64,000 bases of DNA from an uncultured Pseudomonadota bacterium (GCA_903884235.1 CAISEB010000023.1:97895-161894), one strand, 5' to 3'; counted from the first letter of the stretch, positions 26,171-37,747 are shown. Notes: a model not told the origin generated them from the letters alone. A program made the numbers and translations.

Positions 26171-28834
26171 ATGTCCGATCGTGCTTACTTCAGGCGCGCG
26201 CTGCTGCTTTCATCCGCGGTCGCCGGCGTCCTGGCCATCTCCGCCGCCGCCTACGCTGAGTCTGAGGCCGACGCCGCGGCCCGCAAGGCTGGCAACGCGC
26301 TCGAGGAGATTGTCGTCCTCGCGCAACGCACGACGTTGGAGATTGCGCGTGAAGCACAGGAGCAGGCGCCAAACCTGATCAACCTGACCACGGCGACGGA
26401 AATCGCCCGCCTGCCGGACGTGAACACCGGCGAGGCAGTGCGTCGCATCCCAGGCGTCTCCCTCGAGACGGATACGGGTGAAGGTCGGTATGTCAACATC
26501 CGCGGCCTTGATGCGGACTTCAACAGCACGACCTTCGGTGGCCTGCGCCTGCCGCCGACGAACACGAGCTCGCCGTCGGGCGCCGGCCGCGCGGTGGCTT
26601 TCGACTCGATCCCGATCGGCTTCATCGGCGCGATCATGGTGACCAAGAGCAACCTGCCGGAGCAGGACGCCGAGGCACTCGGCGGTACGATCGATATCAC
26701 GCCGAAGACGGCCAGTCCCGACGGCAAGCCGTTCGTCGAGGTCAAGATCGGCAGTGGCGAGGAACTGCAGCGGCATACCGGTATCACCGACCTTGCACTG
26801 ACGGCAGGCACGCGCTTCGGCGGCTCAGGCGGCTACCAGCCGTTCAGCATTCTCGTGACCGCGTCCATCTACAATGATGGGCGCGGCATCGACGACGCAG
26901 AGGCAGGATTCTACGACGAGCAACCGTCCGTCCCTGACCACGCAGTCGCCTCGTTCGAGGAGCGCTACTACCAGTACCATCGTCGCCGCCACGGCTACGG
27001 AATCGACCTCGGATACGAGCCGGACGCGAACAACAAGTATTTCGTGCGCTACTACGACGCGGGCTACACCGAAGACAAGTACCGCGACCTGATGCAGTGG
27101 AACTTCTCGGATCCGTCGGGCGATCCGACCGTGATCACGTTCAACCCCAGCAACCACAACCAGTTCATCACGCCGGTTGACTCGATTCGCGTCAACATGC
27201 AGAACGAGCAGGAAACGCTGACGCAGCGGGTCGCTGAGATTGGCGGCAAGAACCGCATCGGCGACAATACGCTCGATTATCACATCGGATACACGAAGGG
27301 CAGCTACTACATGCCCTTCAATTACAACTACTCCTTCAACAATCCGAACGTCACCAGCGCCTACTACGACAATACGACCAACGCGAACTGGCCGACCGTC
27401 GGCGTGGTCGCCCCGGCTGGCTACAATCCGTACAACGCGGCGGACTACACGTTGCGAAAGATGACGAATTCGACGCAGGACATCAACGACCATGAAATCG
27501 CTGTTGGCGTGAACCTGGTCGTTCCGACGCACTACACCGAACGAGCGGACGAGCAGTTCAAGTTCGGCGTCAATGCCCGCATGCGCAAGAAGTCGGGCGA
27601 TTCGTGGGGCTGGTCGATTCCAGTGGGAGCTGGCGGTGCCCCCGCGATCACGCTCGACACGGTGTCCTCCGTTGGGCCGATCGGCTATTACCAGAGCAGC
27701 TACACGCTGCCGCCGCTCGCCGATCCGACGGCGCTGCGTGCGTTCTACAACGCCAACATCGCGTTGCAGAGTTCCCCGAGCGTCGCCGACATCCTGCTCA
27801 GCACGGTGGACGACAAGGAAGACGTGTACGCGGCTTACGGCCAGTACCAGTGGGGATACGGCAAGCTCGGCATGATCGCTGGCGTCCGCATCGAGGAGAC
27901 GCGCGCGACCTACTCGGCGTACAAGCAGGATTCGTCCGTCGGGTCGACCTGCCCCGACTATTGCCCGGTCTCCACGGACCGGAACTACACGAACCTGTTC
28001 CCGACCGCGCAGTTGCGCTACGAGTTCCAGCCGGACCTCATCGGACGCATCGCCCTTTCCTCGACCGTGGCGCGTCCGGGATTCCAGCAGGTGACGGCGA
28101 CGACGCAGGTTTCCTCGAACGGCGACGTGTCCACTGGAAACCCCAACCTCAACCCGACCAAGGCCTACGGCCTTGATCTTGCGCTTGAACACTACCTGGC
28201 GCACGCCGGCATCGCCTCGGTTGGGCTCTTCGCGAAGGACATCAAGGACTACATCGTCACCAACGCGACCGTCATCGGCGGCCAGGTGTCGGGCGGCAAC
28301 CTCGGTCTGGCGAGGCTGTTCTCGTACACCAACGGCAGTGCGGCGCACGTCTATGGTGTCGAGGCGAACTTCGTGAAGCGGTTCAAGGACGACCTGCCGG
28401 GCGCCCTTGGCGGGCTCGGCGTGGCCGCCAACTGGACCTGGGTGCAGTCAAAGTTCTCGGTGCCGGTCACGGACGCGAACGGGCTCACGACGCTGACGCG
28501 GGATTCAATCCTGCCGTCGACGTCGCGCAACACAGCGAATGCCGAGCTGATGTACGAGGCTGGCGGGTTGCACCTTTCGCTTGCCGGCTACTACACCAGC
28601 CGCAACATCTGGTCGATGGGCCCGACGCCCGCGCTCGACCAGTGGTCGCAGGACAGGCTATCGTTCGATTTTGGCGGCCAGTACCAGGTCAACGAGCCGC
28701 TCTCGGTCTACGTGAACGTCAAGAACCTGACGAACACGCCGCTGAAGTTCACTGAAGGACAGGGCGAGAACCGCGTCATCCAGCGCGAGTTCTACGGTGT
28801 CACGCTCCAGGCCGGCGTAAACCTGAAGTTCTGA
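26171..28834 (+). CDS. TonB-dependent receptor (large, Caulobacter/Xanthomonas type)
   Basis: This 887-residue outer-membrane receptor has a signal peptide (about 1-30, VLAISAAAYAES), a plug domain with IARLPDVNTGEAVRRIPGVS, YVNIRGLDADFNSTT and DAEALGGTIDITPKTA, and a large barrel ending in LQAGVNLKF. The motif set LPDVNTGEAVRRIPG is that of the subfamily often linked to carbohydrate or phosphorylated-compound uptake in oligotrophic proteobacteria. ATG at 26171 is chosen over an in-frame ATG at 26138 because it directly precedes the signal peptide. It sits between a secreted beta-propeller protein and a secreted metallophosphoesterase, which suggests uptake of a product released outside the inner membrane. 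The ligand is unknown. Confidence 0.92.
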   Translation: MSDRAYFRRALLLSSAVAGVLAISAAAYAESEADAAARKAGNALEEIVVLAQRTTLEIAREAQEQAPNLINLTTATEIARLPDVNTGEAVRRIPGVSLETDTGEGRYVNIRGLDADFNSTTFGGLRLPPTNTSSPSGAGRAVAFDSIPIGFIGAIMVTKSNLPEQDAEALGGTIDITPKTASPDGKPFVEVKIGSGEELQRHTGITDLALTAGTRFGGSGGYQPFSILVTASIYNDGRGIDDAEAGFYDEQPSVPDHAVASFEERYYQYHRRRHGYGIDLGYEPDANNKYFVRYYDAGYTEDKYRDLMQWNFSDPSGDPTVITFNPSNHNQFITPVDSIRVNMQNEQETLTQRVAEIGGKNRIGDNTLDYHIGYTKGSYYMPFNYNYSFNNPNVTSAYYDNTTNANWPTVGVVAPAGYNPYNAADYTLRKMTNSTQDINDHEIAVGVNLVVPTHYTERADEQFKFGVNARMRKKSGDSWGWSIPVGAGGAPAITLDTVSSVGPIGYYQSSYTLPPLADPTALRAFYNANIALQSSPSVADILLSTVDDKEDVYAAYGQYQWGYGKLGMIAGVRIEETRATYSAYKQDSSVGSTCPDYCPVSTDRNYTNLFPTAQLRYEFQPDLIGRIALSSTVARPGFQQVTATTQVSSNGDVSTGNPNLNPTKAYGLDLALEHYLAHAGIASVGLFAKDIKDYIVTNATVIGGQVSGGNLGLARLFSYTNGSAAHVYGVEANFVKRFKDDLPGALGGLGVAANWTWVQSKFSVPVTDANGLTTLTRDSILPSTSRNTANAELMYEAGGLHLSLAGYYTSRNIWSMGPTPALDQWSQDRLSFDFGGQYQVNEPLSVYVNVKNLTNTPLKFTEGQGENRVIQREFYGVTLQAGVNLKF

Positions 28835-28847
28835 GTCAGCGGGTGTC

Positions 28848-28877
28848 GCGGTGGCAGGGAAGCCCCCTGGCCACCGC
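28848..28877 (+). terminator. Hairpin after TonB receptor gene
   Basis: A 12-bp stem with one bulged base (28848-28859 pairing with 28865-28877) lies 13 bp after the receptor stop. No T-run follows. It is a plausible terminator or 3'-end stabiliser. Confidence 0.45.
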
Positions 28878-28950
28878 TGGCGTCCCTTCGATAGCGACGA
28901 CCGCGAATGGGATACTCTCGCGGGCCCGGCTCCTGCCCCTTGGATCGCCC

Positions 28951-30183
28951 ATGCCGTCTGCCACCTACCGCCTGTCTCTGTTCTGCGTCGCGATTCTCGT
29001 GGCGGGGCACACTGCCTTTGCGACGACGGGCGGAGCCCCGGACCCCGTGGTCCTCACGTTCTCGACGGTCGGCGACTCGCGCCAGGATCCCAGGGCCTTC
29101 GATGGGATGGCCGCGGATCCCTCCACTCGTGGACTCTCGGGGCAGGATGCGCACTGGCTGCAGAACTCCAGAGCCCTCGCTCGCATCCTTCGCGGCGTGT
29201 CAGAACAGCGCGCGCAACTGCTGTTCTTCAACGGCGACATGATCATGGGATACGGCAGGGCTGGCGTTCCCGCAGGATGGGCGACCTCGCCACCCGACGT
29301 CGAGCAGGTGAGGCGTTCCGATCTCGTGAAGGATGTCGCCCAGTACGCGTACTGGCGCGGCATGGTAGCGCCACTGATGGAGGCCGGCACCTACGTGGTT
29401 CCGGTTCCCGGAAACCACGAATCGCAGTGTAACGGGGCGAACCAGACGGATCCCTACAACCAGCTGCCGTGCGCGAAGGGCAAGCATGCCGTCGCCGAGA
29501 ACGAAGCGGCGTGGGTTGACGGAATGGCCGATCTCATCATCGACACCGCGCGCTTCCGTTCGATGTTCGGCGAGGAACCGAGCCACCTCTCCTCGGCGGC
29601 ACCGGCCCAGGATGGCGAGGCAACGGACCAGTCCAAGCTGACCTACAGCTTCGATTTCCGTGGCTCCCACTTTGCCGTCGTCAATACTGACCCTGTCGGC
29701 ACGGGCCCGCGCGGCGAGGCGCTGGATTCCCATGCGCCGACGAACTGGCTCGCGGCCGACCTGGAAGCGGCGGCCGCGAGAGGTGTTCGTCACCTCTTCG
29801 TGTTCGGTCACAAGATGGCGTTCACCTACGACTACTCAGGCAAAGGCGAGGTCAAGGCCCGTGGGCTGGACGAGGACCCAGTCGCGCGGGACAAGTTCTG
29901 GGCCGTGATCGAGCAGTATCACGCGACCTACTTCTGCGGCCACGAGCACCTGTACGACGTCGGCCGCCCGCGGGGTGGCGCCTATCAGGTGCTCGTTGGC
30001 TCCGGCGGCTCGCCATTCGAGGTCCCGCCGGATCTCAAGAGCGCGCATCCGGCGACCGACCGTGTCTACGCATGGGCTACGGTTCGGATTCATCGGAGTG
30101 GTCGGGTGGAACTGACGACCTGGGGCTTCGACGACCATTTTGGGGCGACGCGCAGGCTCGCCTGGATCAGCTTGCCTCAGTAG
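28951..30183 (+). CDS. Secreted metallophosphoesterase
   Basis: This 410-residue calcineurin-like phosphoesterase should hydrolyse phosphate esters outside the cytoplasm. A signal peptide (about 1-28, FCVAILVAGHTAFA) precedes the five metal-binding blocks: STVGDSR, FFNGDMIMGYG, VPVPGNHESQ, LFVFGHKMAF and YFCGHEHLYD, giving the usual Asp, Asp/Asn, Asn-His, His and His-x-His ligands. ATG at 28951 is selected because it starts the signal peptide; the frame is open further upstream. It follows the TonB receptor by 116 bp and may be co-expressed with it. Substrate is unknown; nucleotides, phosphodiesters or phytate-like compounds are possible. Confidence 0.88.
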   Translation: MPSATYRLSLFCVAILVAGHTAFATTGGAPDPVVLTFSTVGDSRQDPRAFDGMAADPSTRGLSGQDAHWLQNSRALARILRGVSEQRAQLLFFNGDMIMGYGRAGVPAGWATSPPDVEQVRRSDLVKDVAQYAYWRGMVAPLMEAGTYVVPVPGNHESQCNGANQTDPYNQLPCAKGKHAVAENEAAWVDGMADLIIDTARFRSMFGEEPSHLSSAAPAQDGEATDQSKLTYSFDFRGSHFAVVNTDPVGTGPRGEALDSHAPTNWLAADLEAAAARGVRHLFVFGHKMAFTYDYSGKGEVKARGLDEDPVARDKFWAVIEQYHATYFCGHEHLYDVGRPRGGAYQVLVGSGGSPFEVPPDLKSAHPATDRVYAWATVRIHRSGRVELTTWGFDDHFGATRRLAWISLPQ

Positions 30184-30397
30184 CGCCTTGGGCCGGTCGC
30201 CGCCCTCCGGGTCGAGTGGGGGTGGTGTACGGTCCGGTGAGTCCGATCCCCGCGCGGCCTGGCACCGACTGTGGCGATTTGGACTCCGGCGGGTCGCCCG
30301 CTTAGACCACCAGCCCTCAACGGCGACCGGCATCACCGCCGCGGCAGAGCGGATTTCCCATGCGGTCTTCGTCCGCCGGCGGCGCCGGGGAAGGCAT

Positions 30398-31138
30398 TCA
30401 GTCCCGGCGTGGCGCGGGCACCGGTGAGTCGACGTCGATGCCGCTAATCTCGAAGCCGCGCCGGAAGTCCCGCACGTGCTTCGACATCCAGTCCCGTGCG
30501 ACAGTCGGGTCGTGCGCCTCGATGGCAGCCAAGACGTGGCGCTGGGCGACCCCGATGCGGTCCCGTGCTGGCACGGCCCGATCGATCATCACCTCGAGCG
30601 CGGCAAGGAGCAGAAGCAGCAGCGGTTCCTGCGTCATCGGCACGATCCTGTTGCCGGTCGCCGCGGCAACCGCCCGGAAGAAGTCCGCGACTCCGGCCAC
30701 GGCCTGCTGGGCGGTGCCGTGGTCTGCAGCGTAGCGTGCGACCGCCGCACGAAGTGCGGCGATCGATTCCCGGGTGGCGTGCCGGGCCGCCTCTGCGGCG
30801 ATCGACGGCTCGATGAGCTCCAGCGTCTGCCAGACCTCCCTGACCGTGACGTCGTGCAGCGCCAGCGACTGGCCGACGCGATCCGCGATCTGCTCCGCAC
30901 CGGGACGGGTGACGACCATGCGCTTCGTGCCACGACGACGCGCGACCAGGTCGGCGCTCTCGAGCTCACGCAGCGCTTCCCGGATCGTCGAGCGATTGAC
31001 TGCGAACTGCTCCGCGAGCTCGGACTCCGGGGGCAACGGGTCGCCCTCGCGCAGCGTGCGGTTCAGGATGCGGGCGGCGATCGCCGTGGCGACGCGACGG
31101 TATCCGGGCTCGAACCGAAGCGGCTCGAATTCCGTCAT
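30398..31138 (-). CDS. GntR-family transcriptional regulator (FadR/FCD subfamily)
   Basis: This 246-residue regulator has an N-terminal winged helix-turn-helix (about 10-78, with [24 protein letters not shown]) and a C-terminal helical FCD ligand domain (about 90-230). Two FCD histidines near the end (QRHVLAA and SKHVRDF) are kept, but the usual Phe-His of the middle motif reads [12 protein letters not shown], so metal binding may be altered. Its ATG overlaps the isovaleryl-CoA dehydrogenase stop by four bases, so it is co-transcribed with a gene it probably controls. A palindrome fitting the family consensus lies in the promoter at 32350. It is the likely repressor of this leucine/isovalerate cluster, replacing the MerR-type LiuR of pseudomonads. 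Confidence 0.88.
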   Translation of the reverse strand: MTEFEPLRFEPGYRRVATAIAARILNRTLREGDPLPPESELAEQFAVNRSTIREALRELESADLVARRRGTKRMVVTRPGAEQIADRVGQSLALHDVTVREVWQTLELIEPSIAAEAARHATRESIAALRAAVARYAADHGTAQQAVAGVADFFRAVAAATGNRIVPMTQEPLLLLLLAALEVMIDRAVPARDRIGVAQRHVLAAIEAHDPTVARDWMSKHVRDFRRGFEISGIDVDSPVPAPRRD

Positions 31139-32316
31139 CCGCAGTCCCCGATCAGCTCGCGTCCTATGAGCATCCTGCGGACCTCATTCGTGCCGGCGCC
31201 GATGTCGTACAGCTTCGCGTCGCGCAGCAGCCGACCGGCCGGGTAGTCGTTCGTGTATCCATTGCCGCCGAGTGCCTGGATCGCCTCGAGCGCGGATCGT
31301 ACCGCAGCCTCCGACGCCTGCAGGAAGCAGGCGGCCGACATGCGGCGAGTCTTTGCGCCCGAATCGCAGGCACGTGCGACCGCGTGGACGAAGGCACGGC
31401 TCGAATGCAGGCTGGTGTACATGTCGGCGATCTTGCCCTGCATCAGCTCGAATGTCCCGATCGCGCGACCGAATTGCTTGCGCTCGCGGACGTAGGGCAC
31501 GACGAGGTCAAGGGCCGCGGCCATCAGCCCGACGGGCCCCCCGGAAATGACGACCCGTTCGTAGTCGAGACCGTTCATCAGAACGCCGACACCCCCGTTG
31601 AGCGCGCCCAGCACGTTCTCCACCGGCACCTCGCAATCCTCGAACACGAGCTCGCCTGTCGACGAGCCGCGCATGCCCAGTTTGTCGAGCTTCTGCGCGA
31701 CCGAGAATCCCGGAGTGCCGCGTTCGACGATGAAGGTGGTGATGCCGCGCGGTCCCGCATCCGGGTTCGTCTTCGCGTAGACGACCACGACGTCCGCATC
31801 GGGGCCGTTCGTGATCCACATCTTGCGGCCGTTCAGCACGTACCGGTCGCCCCGCCGGTCGGCGCGCAACTTCATGCCGACCACGTCGGAGCCTGCGCCG
31901 GTCTCCGACATCGCGAGCGAGCCAACGTGCTCGCCGGACATCAGCTTCGGCAGGTATCGGGCGGCCTGATCCGCTGTCGCATTGAGGCGCAGCTGGTTGA
32001 TGCAGAGGTTCGAATGCGCCACGTAGCTCAGGCCTACGGAGCCCGAGGCCCTCGAGATCTCCTCCATCGCGAGTACGTGGGCGAGGTATCCGAGCCCCGT
32101 ACCGCCCTGCGATTCCGCGACGGTCATCCCAAGTAGGCCCTGCGCGCCGAGCTCCGGCCAGAGGTCCCGCGGGAAGGCGTCACTGCGGTCGATCTCCGCG
32201 GCCCGCGGCGCGATACGCTCTGTCGCGAAGCGCCGGACTGCGTGGCGCAGCGCCACGAGGTCCTCGGAAAGGCCGATGTCCAGATCGTCGTCGTGGTCCA
32301 TGCCTGAATCGGCCAT
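31135..32316 (-). CDS. liuA: Isovaleryl-CoA dehydrogenase
   Basis: This 393-residue acyl-CoA dehydrogenase should oxidise isovaleryl-CoA to 3-methylcrotonyl-CoA in leucine catabolism. The diagnostic feature is the catalytic glutamate located in the internal helix, Glu253 in [16 protein letters not shown], as in isovaleryl-CoA dehydrogenases, rather than in the C-terminal EGTS position. Other motifs are [31 protein letters not shown] and [19 protein letters not shown]. It is divergent from liuB and translationally coupled to the downstream GntR regulator. The ATG at 32316 lies about 10 bases after the expected transcription start, giving a very short leader. Confidence 0.95.
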   Translation of the reverse strand: MADSGMDHDDDLDIGLSEDLVALRHAVRRFATERIAPRAAEIDRSDAFPRDLWPELGAQGLLGMTVAESQGGTGLGYLAHVLAMEEISRASGSVGLSYVAHSNLCINQLRLNATADQAARYLPKLMSGEHVGSLAMSETGAGSDVVGMKLRADRRGDRYVLNGRKMWITNGPDADVVVVYAKTNPDAGPRGITTFIVERGTPGFSVAQKLDKLGMRGSSTGELVFEDCEVPVENVLGALNGGVGVLMNGLDYERVVISGGPVGLMAAALDLVVPYVRERKQFGRAIGTFELMQGKIADMYTSLHSSRAFVHAVARACDSGAKTRRMSAACFLQASEAAVRSALEAIQALGGNGYTNDYPAGRLLRDAKLYDIGAGTNEVRRMLIGRELIGDCG

Positions 32317-32332
32317 GCTGGTGTCTCGGTTT

Positions 32333-32360
32333 ATTATCGGATAGTATCATTGTCGGACAA
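32333..32360 (-). promoter_or_regulatory. Predicted sigma-70 promoter of liuA
   Basis: On the minus strand, TTGTCC (32360-32355) and GATAAT (32338-32333) are separated by 16 bp. They match the -35 and -10 consensus at four and five of six positions. Transcription would begin near 32326. The -35 element lies inside the GntR-type palindrome, so a bound regulator would block it. Confidence 0.55.
32350..32360. promoter_or_regulatory. GntR/FadR-type operator palindrome
   Basis: TTGTCGGACAA is a perfect inverted repeat (5-1-5) and fits the TNGTNNNACNA consensus of the FadR branch of GntR regulators at every fixed position. It sits between the divergent liuA and liuB genes, next to a second, imperfect palindrome at 32332-32346 (one mismatch). 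A GntR gene is part of the same cluster. Confidence 0.65.
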
Positions 32361-32379
32361 ACAGACAGGTGACCGCAAG

Positions 32380-33984
<1,605 letters not shown>

Positions 33985-33987
33985 CCG

Positions 33988-34773
33988 ATGGAACAGAACC
34001 TCCTCGAATCCGAGCCGCTGCCGGGCATTGTGCAACTGACGCTGAACCGACCGGCGGCGCGCAACGCGCTCGACTCAGGCCTGATGGGCGCGCTTGCCGA
34101 GGCGATCGCCCGCCATGGCGAGCGGCCGGCGACCCGCGTCATCGTGGTCCGGGCGAGCGGTACGGCGTTCTGCGCGGGCGCCGACCTGAACGCGATGCTC
34201 GCGCTCGGGCGTGGCGCCCTCGACGCCAATGTCGCCGATGCGGAGACGCTCGCCGCGCTGCTGCTCGCGGTACGCCGCTGCCCCAAGCCGACCGTCGCGG
34301 CAGTACAGGGCCCCGCGTTCGGCGGCGGCGTCGGTCTCGCGACCGCCTGCGACATCGCGGTTGGCGCCGAGGAGGCGCTGTTCCGGCTGCCCGAGGTGCG
34401 CCTCGGCATCGTCCCGGCGATCATCTCGCCCTACGTGGTCGAAGCGATCGGGTTGCGTCAGGCGAGACGCTACTGCCTGTCGGGCGAGACCATACCGGCG
34501 GCGCGGGCGCGGGAGATCGGGTTGCTGCACGAGGTCGTGCCCGGACCCAATCTGGGCGGCGAAGCGCTGCGCATCGCGACCGAACTTGCCGCCGGCGGAC
34601 CGGGCGCACTCGCCCACTGCAAACAACTGCTGGCGGACGTCGGCGGGCATGGCCCGGATGAGGCCCGCGGAGGGGCGCTTGCAAACCGACTTGCCCGTTT
34701 GCGGGCCGGGGACGAGGCGCAGGACGGACTTGCCGCGGCGCTCGCGCGTCGCTCACCCGGATGGGCGCCCTGA
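33988..34773 (+). CDS. liuC: Methylglutaconyl-CoA hydratase (enoyl-CoA hydratase family)
   Basis: This 261-residue crotonase should hydrate 3-methylglutaconyl-CoA to HMG-CoA. The oxyanion segments GTAFCAGADLNAM and GPAFGGGVGLATACD are present, with a catalytic Glu in FRLPEVRLGIVPAIISPYV, a wording characteristic of LiuC rather than of general hydratases. The first catalytic Glu position of classical hydratases is Gly, as also seen in LiuC proteins. It begins three bases after liuB and ends with TGA sharing one base with the ATG of liuD, so it lies between the two carboxylase subunit genes as in other liu operons. Confidence 0.93.
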   Translation: MEQNLLESEPLPGIVQLTLNRPAARNALDSGLMGALAEAIARHGERPATRVIVVRASGTAFCAGADLNAMLALGRGALDANVADAETLAALLLAVRRCPKPTVAAVQGPAFGGGVGLATACDIAVGAEEALFRLPEVRLGIVPAIISPYVVEAIGLRQARRYCLSGETIPAARAREIGLLHEVVPGPNLGGEALRIATELAAGGPGALAHCKQLLADVGGHGPDEARGGALANRLARLRAGDEAQDGLAAALARRSPGWAP

Positions 34774-36758
34774 TGTTCAGGAGACTCCTCGTCGCCAATC
34801 GCGGTGAGATCGCCGTCCGCGTGCTCCGCACGGCCCGCCGCCTCGGGATCCACACGATCGCCGTCTATTCGGACGCGGACGCCGGTGCACTGCATGTTCG
34901 GCTCGCGGACGAGGCCTGGCACCTCGGTCCGGCCGCGCCGCGCCACAGCTATCTCGACGCCAGTCGCCTGATCGAAGTCGCGCGCCGCGCGCGTGCGGAT
35001 GCCATCCACCCCGGGTACGGGTTCCTGTCCGAGCGAGCCGACTTCGCGGCCGCGTGTCAGGCGGCGGGCATCGCGTTCGTCGGGCCCCCGGCCACCGCGA
35101 TCGAGGCGATGGGGTCGAAGAGCGCTGCCAAGGAGGCGATGCAGCGCGCGGGCGTCCCGGTGCTTCCCGGCTACCACGGCGCCGACCAGTCAGCGGAACG
35201 CCTCACTGCGGAAGCGCTCAAGGTGGGCTTCCCGCTGATCATCAAGCCCAGCGGTGGCGGCGGCGGCAAGGGGATGCAGATCGTCACGGCGCAGTCCGAA
35301 CTCGCGGCGGCGCTCGCACGCGCCAAGCGCCTAGCTGAGAGTGCATTCGGTGACCCGATGTTGCTGCTCGAGCGCTACCTGCCGTCGCCCCGGCACGTCG
35401 AGGTGCAACTGATCGCGGATTCCGCGGGCACGGTGCGTTGCCTCGCGACGCGCGACTGCTCGGTGCAGCGACGCCACCAGAAGCTGATCGAGGAGGCGCC
35501 CGCCCCGGACATTGCCCCCGACGTGCGCGCCCGCCTGCACGAGGCCGGTTGCGCGGTCGCGCGCGCGGTTGGCTACCAGAACGCCGGCACGGTCGAATTC
35601 CTGTATTCGGACGGTGAGTTCTGGTTCATGGAGATGAACACGCGCCTGCAGGTTGAGCACACCGTGACCGAGGAAGTGCTCGGCATCGACCTCGTCGAGT
35701 GGCAGCTGCGGATCGCGGCGGGCGAATTGCTGCCGGCCGCGGTTGCGGATCCAGTGCCCCGTGGCCACGCGATCGAGGTTCGTATCTGTGCCGAAGATGC
35801 GGCCTCGGGGTTCGTGCCGAGCGCCGGTCGGCTGTCCCACGTCGCGTGGCCGACGTCCATCTCCGGCGTCCGCGTCGATGCCGGATTCGAGACCGGGGAT
35901 ACCGTATCGCCGACCTATGATTCCCTGCTCGGCAAGGTGATTGCGCGCGGCAACACCCGGGGCGAGGCGATCCAGACGCTGCTGCGTGGGCTTGGCGCGC
36001 TGCGCATCGCCGGCGTCGAGACCAATGTCGCGTGGCTCGCGGGGGCCCTTGCGGATCCCGCATTCTCGGCCGCGACGCCGACCACCCGGTTCGTTGCGGA
36101 CCATGGCGATGTGCTCTCGATTCCCGTCGTCGCGACGCCTGCGGAGCTCGCGCTCGCGGCGCTGGCAACGGTGCTCGCGGTCCCCGCGGGCGGCGCGGGT
36201 CTGTCTCCCTGGGCGGCGCGAGACGCGTTCCGCATCGGGCTGCCCAGGTGCCAGTCGGTCACGCTCAGGTGCGGCGGCGTCGAGCACGTCGTCGCCATCC
36301 TGAGCGATGCGACCGGTTGGCGCGTGTCGGTCGGGGACGTGGCGTTCCCCATCGAGGCCACGCTCGCAGACGGCAGGCTCGTCGCGACGATGGATGGATG
36401 CCGTAGCGCGCACGATCTCCACTGGGCCGGTACGCACCTGTCGCTCTGGCGCGGGGCGTCCCGGATCGACTTCGAACTTCTCGATCCGCGTCGCGCCGAC
36501 GTGACGGCGAACGCACATGAAGGCGAGCTCATCGCGCGCCTGCCTGGCACCGTCGTGTCGGTCGCGGTGGCGGTCGGCGACGTGGTCGAGGCCGGGGAGA
36601 CATTGATGGTGGTCGAGGCGATGAAGATGGAGCACGCGATCCTCGCGCCGCGCGCCGGGCGCGTCACGGCCCTGCATCACGCGACCGGGGATCGGGTCAC
36701 GGAGGGCGCGGTGCTCGCGGAAATCGTGCCGATGGAGCAGCCGGCGACCACGCCCTGA
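34773..36758 (+). CDS. liuD: Methylcrotonyl-CoA carboxylase biotin-containing (alpha) subunit
   Basis: This 661-residue protein combines biotin carboxylase and biotin carrier functions. Domains are the biotin carboxylase N-lobe (MFRRLLVANRGEIAVRV), an ATP-grasp centre with FPLIIKPSGGGGGKGMQIV and EMNTRLQVEHTVTEE, a C-lobe to about 450, a linker domain, and a C-terminal biotinyl domain whose attachment lysine is Lys618 in VVEAMKMEHAI. The frame is open at 34761, but the ATG at 34773, overlapping the liuC stop, gives the standard N-terminus. With liuB it forms the 3-methylcrotonyl-CoA carboxylase complex. No HMG-CoA lyase gene (liuE) follows; the operon ends here. Confidence 0.96.
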   Translation: MFRRLLVANRGEIAVRVLRTARRLGIHTIAVYSDADAGALHVRLADEAWHLGPAAPRHSYLDASRLIEVARRARADAIHPGYGFLSERADFAAACQAAGIAFVGPPATAIEAMGSKSAAKEAMQRAGVPVLPGYHGADQSAERLTAEALKVGFPLIIKPSGGGGGKGMQIVTAQSELAAALARAKRLAESAFGDPMLLLERYLPSPRHVEVQLIADSAGTVRCLATRDCSVQRRHQKLIEEAPAPDIAPDVRARLHEAGCAVARAVGYQNAGTVEFLYSDGEFWFMEMNTRLQVEHTVTEEVLGIDLVEWQLRIAAGELLPAAVADPVPRGHAIEVRICAEDAASGFVPSAGRLSHVAWPTSISGVRVDAGFETGDTVSPTYDSLLGKVIARGNTRGEAIQTLLRGLGALRIAGVETNVAWLAGALADPAFSAATPTTRFVADHGDVLSIPVVATPAELALAALATVLAVPAGGAGLSPWAARDAFRIGLPRCQSVTLRCGGVEHVVAILSDATGWRVSVGDVAFPIEATLADGRLVATMDGCRSAHDLHWAGTHLSLWRGASRIDFELLDPRRADVTANAHEGELIARLPGTVVSVAVAVGDVVEAGETLMVVEAMKMEHAILAPRAGRVTALHHATGDRVTEGAVLAEIVPMEQPATTP

Positions 36759-36770
36759 CGGGCACCCGGG

Positions 36771-37727
36771 TCATTCCGGGCGAGGGGCTTCCGCAACCAG
36801 GGGCTCCGTGTCGTGGAAGCGCGTGTAGTCGTACACCGCCTTGCCCTCGTCGTTCGTCGTGATCACGTCGACGAAGCCTTGGTGCCAGCGCACGGCATGA
36901 CTGGGATACTCGTGGCGACTGACAAGGACCTGGCCGGTCGTCTGGTCCGTACCGCTCAACGTCAGGCTGAAGATGGCGTTGATCGCTGCCAGCGACTCAT
37001 GCGTATGATTCAAGAGTTCGCTCTTCGCGTCGATCACGTGCATCAGGTTCCAGCCGAGGATGAACAGCGGCTGCTCGTTGCGGACGAGTGGCAGGTCGAC
37101 GATCCGGCGCAGCCGATATCCTTCGGTGGACTTCCAGTCGTAGACCATGCGCAGGCGCGCGGTCGCCTCGATGATGATGTTCTGCCGGGCGTTGGCCGCG
37201 CGGAACATCAGCGTCACCTGACCGTCGATCGGGCGCACGATCCCGACGTTGGCGAACAGAAACCGGGCTGTCGGCCTCGAGAACCGCGCGAAAACGACGC
37301 CCGTCAACACGGCGATGTACAGCATGCCGATGAAGATCTGGACCGCCGCGACGGTATGACCGTAGAGCGTCTGCGGGTGCATATCCCCGTAGCCGACCGT
37401 CGCCAGCGTTTCGACGCTGAAGAAGAAGTCTCCGGCGTATCCCGGCGGGTTCACGTTCGCGACCGAGTCCGGGGCGGCGAAATAGAGCAGCGCGAAGGCG
37501 AGGTTGAACGCGACGAAGCAGAGCCCGAAGCCGAGGAACAGCACGGGCCACGGCACGGTCATCGTGAGGTGGTAGAGGTCCTGCCACACCTTGCGTGGTA
37601 GCCCGTGCGACAGGACTTCCGTGCGGCCGAGCTGCACCCGCCGTGGTCGGGATGCGGTAGTCCGGGAGGGGCGTGGGTCCGGATTGCGGGATGTGTTCAC
37701 GGGTGGATTATGCGGGACTGCGGCCAA
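36771..37727 (-). CDS. Inward-rectifier potassium channel (KirBac-like)
   Basis: This 318-residue protein has the bacterial Kir layout: a cytoplasmic N-terminus with a slide helix (about 42-56), outer helix (about 57-83), pore helix, and selectivity filter Thr110-Val-Gly-Tyr-Gly-Asp115 in TVGYGDMHP. An inner helix (about 123-150) and a C-terminal cytoplasmic immunoglobulin-like IRK domain (about 155-300, with PIDGQVTLMFRAANARQN) follow. It should conduct potassium across the inner membrane. It is convergent with liuD, only 12 bases away, and has no functional link to its neighbours that can be seen. A GTG at 37700 could be an alternative start. Confidence 0.93.
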   Translation of the reverse strand: MAAVPHNPPVNTSRNPDPRPSRTTASRPRRVQLGRTEVLSHGLPRKVWQDLYHLTMTVPWPVLFLGFGLCFVAFNLAFALLYFAAPDSVANVNPPGYAGDFFFSVETLATVGYGDMHPQTLYGHTVAAVQIFIGMLYIAVLTGVVFARFSRPTARFLFANVGIVRPIDGQVTLMFRAANARQNIIIEATARLRMVYDWKSTEGYRLRRIVDLPLVRNEQPLFILGWNLMHVIDAKSELLNHTHESLAAINAIFSLTLSGTDQTTGQVLVSRHEYPSHAVRWHQGFVDVITTNDEGKAVYDYTRFHDTEPLVAEAPRPE

Positions 37728-37747
37728 ATGTCAGAGCAGGGTCCGCG

